Shown here: in pieces, positions 5,669 through 7,775 of the stretch
How positions within the stretch are numbered: position 1 is the first letter of the stretch
How the letters are laid out: each line of letters opens with the position of its first letter
Source of the DNA: Desulfobacteraceae bacterium
GTDB lineage: Bacteria; Desulfobacterota; Desulfobulbia; Desulfobulbales; Desulfobulbaceae
Assembly: GCA_022837185.1 (NCBI GenBank)
Contig: JALHJD010000132.1
Coordinates: forward strand, 1-7,775
Reading direction: 5' to 3'
Length of the DNA stretch: 7,775 bases
Program-made: the position numbers and the translations under genes
The notes under the pieces: generated by a model
What the model saw: the letters and a program-made list of their open reading frames with translations, nothing else
What the model was told of the DNA's origin: nothing
Database searches by the model: none

Positions 5669-7009
5669 ATGACCTCTGAGACCGCTCCCCTGGTCGCCCT
5701 GATCGGCCGGCCCAATGTGGGTAAATCAACCCTGTTCAACAGGATGACCCGCAGGCGCGACGCCATTGTCGACCCGACCCCCGGGGTGACCAGGGACCGC
5801 CACTACGCCCAGGTCACCTGGAACGAAAAGTCTTTCATCCTGGTTGATACCGGCGGCATTGATGACGAGTCGGACATCATGACCGGTCACATCCGCAGAC
5901 AGGCCATGCAGGCTGTTGAGGAGGCCGATGTCATTTTGTTTCTCATGGACGGCCGGGAAGGCCTGACCCCCAATGACGCTGAAATCGTCGACCTTTTGCG
6001 CCGGACGGACAAAAAGGTCTTTTTTGTCGTCAACAAGATTGACGGCCCGGACAGGGAAAGCGAATTGCTGTCTTCCTTCTGGGAGTTGGGGGTGGAAAAG
6101 CTGTGGCCTCTTTCCGCCGATCACGGCTACGGCTTTCAGACGCTGATGGACGAGCTGCTGGTGCGGCTTCCGGCGGTCGGTCCGGAAGCCGGACTGCCCG
6201 AAGGAACCATTCGGCTCGCCTTTCTTGGCCGGCCCAATGTCGGCAAGTCATCGATGGTGAACGCGATCATGGGCCAGGAGCGGATGGTGGTGTCCGAAAT
6301 CGCCGGCACAACCCGTGACTCGGTCAACACCCTGCTTACCCACGGCCGGCATGCCTATCTCCTCATCGACACCGCGGGCATACGCCGCAAAGGCAAGACG
6401 CAGGACAAACTGGAGAAATTCTCCGTACTCAAGGCCCTCGGCGCCCTCAACCGCTGTCATATCGCCCTTGTTCTCATCGACGCAGGGGAAGGCATAACCG
6501 ATCAGGATACCAGAATCCTCGGCTATACCCAGGAGCAGGGCAGGGCGTGCATCATCCTCGTCAACAAGTGGGACCTGCTCAAGGGCGATTCACGGCGCCA
6601 GAAACAGCTCATGGAGGAAATCGCCATGGCCGCGGCCTTCATGCCCTATGCCCCGGTCCTCAAGGTTTCGGCCCTGACCGGGCAAGGGATAAAGCGGATA
6701 TTTCCCGAAATCGGCAGGGTGCACCGCCAGTTCAACCAACGGTTTGCCACCGCCCCCCTGAACCGGCTGCTCGAAGAAGCGGTCGCCAGGCATGCTCCCC
6801 CCTATCACCGCGGCCGCCGCCTGAAGTTTTATTACACCGCCCAGATACAGACAGCGCCTCCGACCTTCGCGGTCATCGCCAATGATCCGCAAGCGGTTCA
6901 CTTTTCCTACCAGCGCTACCTGGCCAACCAGTTCAGGGAAGGCCTGGGCCTTGACCGGGTGCCGGTCCGGTTGTTTTTCCGGGAAAAGAAGAGGCGGACC
7001 GGGAAATAA
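5669..7009 (+). CDS. der: Ribosome biogenesis GTPase Der (EngA)
   Basis: A 446-residue protein with the two tandem GTPase domains and C-terminal KH-like domain unique to Der, which acts in late assembly of the 50S ribosomal subunit and is essential in most bacteria. G domain 1: Walker A GRPNVGKST (13-21), switch II DTGGI (60-64), NKID (122-125) and SADHGYG (149-155). G domain 2: GRPNVGKSS (187-195), DTAGIRRKG (234-242), NKWDL (299-303) and SALTGQG (334-340). The KH-like domain covers about 355-440 (GRRLKFYYTAQIQTAPPTFAVIAN region) and the tail is basic (REKKRRTGK). All nucleotide-binding motifs are intact. An in-frame stop just upstream (5663-5665) fixes ATG 5669 as the first possible ATG; no strong Shine-Dalgarno is seen. 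The gene is 118 bp after the tRNA, behind its terminator, so it needs its own promoter, for which I find no clear match. It converges on the histidine kinase gene with 8 bp between stop codons. Confidence 0.97.
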   Translation: MTSETAPLVALIGRPNVGKSTLFNRMTRRRDAIVDPTPGVTRDRHYAQVTWNEKSFILVDTGGIDDESDIMTGHIRRQAMQAVEEADVILFLMDGREGLTPNDAEIVDLLRRTDKKVFFVVNKIDGPDRESELLSSFWELGVEKLWPLSADHGYGFQTLMDELLVRLPAVGPEAGLPEGTIRLAFLGRPNVGKSSMVNAIMGQERMVVSEIAGTTRDSVNTLLTHGRHAYLLIDTAGIRRKGKTQDKLEKFSVLKALGALNRCHIALVLIDAGEGITDQDTRILGYTQEQGRACIILVNKWDLLKGDSRRQKQLMEEIAMAAAFMPYAPVLKVSALTGQGIKRIFPEIGRVHRQFNQRFATAPLNRLLEEAVARHAPPYHRGRRLKFYYTAQIQTAPPTFAVIANDPQAVHFSYQRYLANQFREGLGLDRVPVRLFFREKKRRTGK

Positions 7010-7017
7010 GCAGGGCG

Positions 7018-7775
7018 CTACTGGGGAATGATGATCGAGAAGGTCGATCCCCTGCCCGGTTCGCTTTGCACGGTCACCGAACCGTTGTGGGCCAGGGCGA
7101 TGTGCTTGACGATGGACAGCCCCAGCCCCGTTCCTCCCTGGGCGCTGCTGCGGCCTTTGTCGCACCGGTAAAACCGTTCGAACAGCCGTTCGAGGTGCTG
7201 CCGTTCTATGCCGATGCCTTCGTCGGCGACGGTGATCACGAGCCGGTCCTTCTTGCCCTCCTGTTTCTCCCTGACCGCGACGATGGTGACCTTGGTGTTG
7301 TCGGAGCTGTACGTTATCGCGTTGTTGAGCAGGTTGATGACGGCCTGCTCAATGAGGCTGGGATTGATCCTGGCCTGCAGGTAGCTGTCGCACCGGATGT
7401 CGATCCGGATGTTTTTCTCCCCGGCCCTGGCCTGGCAGGCCTGGACGCTCTTTTCCAGTACTTCATGCAGGTTCGTCCGGATGCGGGCGATCTCCTGCTC
7501 GCCCGTTTTTGCCTCGATTCTTGAAAGGGTGAGCAGATCGTCGATGATGGCGTCAAGGCGGGCGGTCTGGCGGGCGGTGATCTCCAGGAACCGTCTGGCG
7601 TCCTCCGGATTGTCCATGGCGCCGTCAAGCAGTGTTTCCACATACCCCTTGATGGAGGTGACGGGCGTCTTCAGTTCATGGGAGACGTTGGCGACGAAAT
7701 CCCGCCGGAGATTTTCCAGTTTGTGCAGCCTGGTCATGTCATTCATGACAATCAGCACGCCGGTGAGCGCTCCCC
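7018..7775 (-). CDS. PhoR-like sensor histidine kinase, 5' end outside the window (partial)
   Basis: The visible 252 residues are the C-terminal part of a two-component sensor kinase. Counting from the GTG codon at 7758, the H box is FVANVSHELKTP (21-32), with H27 as the autophosphorylated histidine, in a HisKA dimerisation domain (about 17-83). An HATPase_c domain follows: N box NLLNNAITYS (142-151), G1 DEGIGI (179-184), F box FERFYR (193-198) and G2 GGTGLGLSIVKHIA (208-221). The protein ends shortly after the domain at IIIPQ. All catalytic boxes are intact. The frame continues to the window edge (GALTGVLIVMNDMTRLHKLE), the typical end of a PAS domain leading into a PhoR-type kinase, so a PAS sensor region and possibly membrane segments lie outside. 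By resemblance it is PhoR-like (phosphate starvation), but the sensor and cognate regulator (PhoB?) are not visible, so the signal is uncertain. Confidence 0.93.
   Translation of the reverse strand, partial: GALTGVLIVMNDMTRLHKLENLRRDFVANVSHELKTPVTSIKGYVETLLDGAMDNPEDARRFLEITARQTARLDAIIDDLLTLSRIEAKTGEQEIARIRTNLHEVLEKSVQACQARAGEKNIRIDIRCDSYLQARINPSLIEQAVINLLNNAITYSSDNTKVTIVAVREKQEGKKDRLVITVADEGIGIERQHLERLFERFYRCDKGRSSAQGGTGLGLSIVKHIALAHNGSVTVQSEPGRGSTFSIIIPQ

Overview
The window is a GC-rich (by eye about 60%) bacterial chromosomal segment with tightly packed genes on both strands. The best taxonomic guess is a strictly anaerobic Desulfobacterota member, perhaps of the Desulfobulbales. This rests on the fused MetF/MetV-type methylenetetrahydrofolate reductase together with an FdhD-type formate dehydrogenase maturation factor, which is the gene set expected where the methyl branch of the Wood-Ljungdahl pathway is used. 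No rRNA or species-specific marker is present, so this is an inference.

Layout, left to right. Bases 1-413 hold no gene. They contain a long palindrome followed by a T-run, several short inverted repeats, a polypyrimidine tract and a likely extended -10 promoter for the next gene. Rightward genes follow: dgkA (undecaprenol/diacylglycerol kinase, 414-776) and an unusual fdhD (938-1717). Converging on fdhD is a leftward pair: a 511-residue MTHFR with a cysteine-rich MetV-like C-terminal domain (2673-4208), then, 30 bp downstream, an unrecognised multi-pass membrane protein (1767-2642). The MTHFR gene diverges from a rightward sugar/aminoglycoside-type phosphotransferase (AmgK-like, 4262-5323) across only about 50 bp. 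After that come tRNA-Val(CAC) with an encoded CCA (5476-5550), a clear rho-independent terminator (5564-5591) and der/engA, the tandem GTPase of 50S ribosome assembly (5669-7009). The der gene ends 8 bp from the stop codon of a convergent PhoR-like sensor histidine kinase (7018-7775), whose N-terminus lies outside the window.

Functionally this is a mixed housekeeping region: envelope lipid and peptidoglycan recycling (DgkA, AmgK-like kinase), C1 metabolism (FdhD, MTHFR), translation (tRNA-Val, Der) and signalling (PhoR-like). I see no insertion sequence gene, CRISPR array, phage gene or defence cassette. The points most worth a second look are the altered cysteine pattern of the FdhD, the uncharacterised membrane protein apparently co-transcribed with the fused MTHFR, the orphan AmgK-like kinase, and the structured non-coding segment at the left edge. 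No obviously new multi-gene system stands out.
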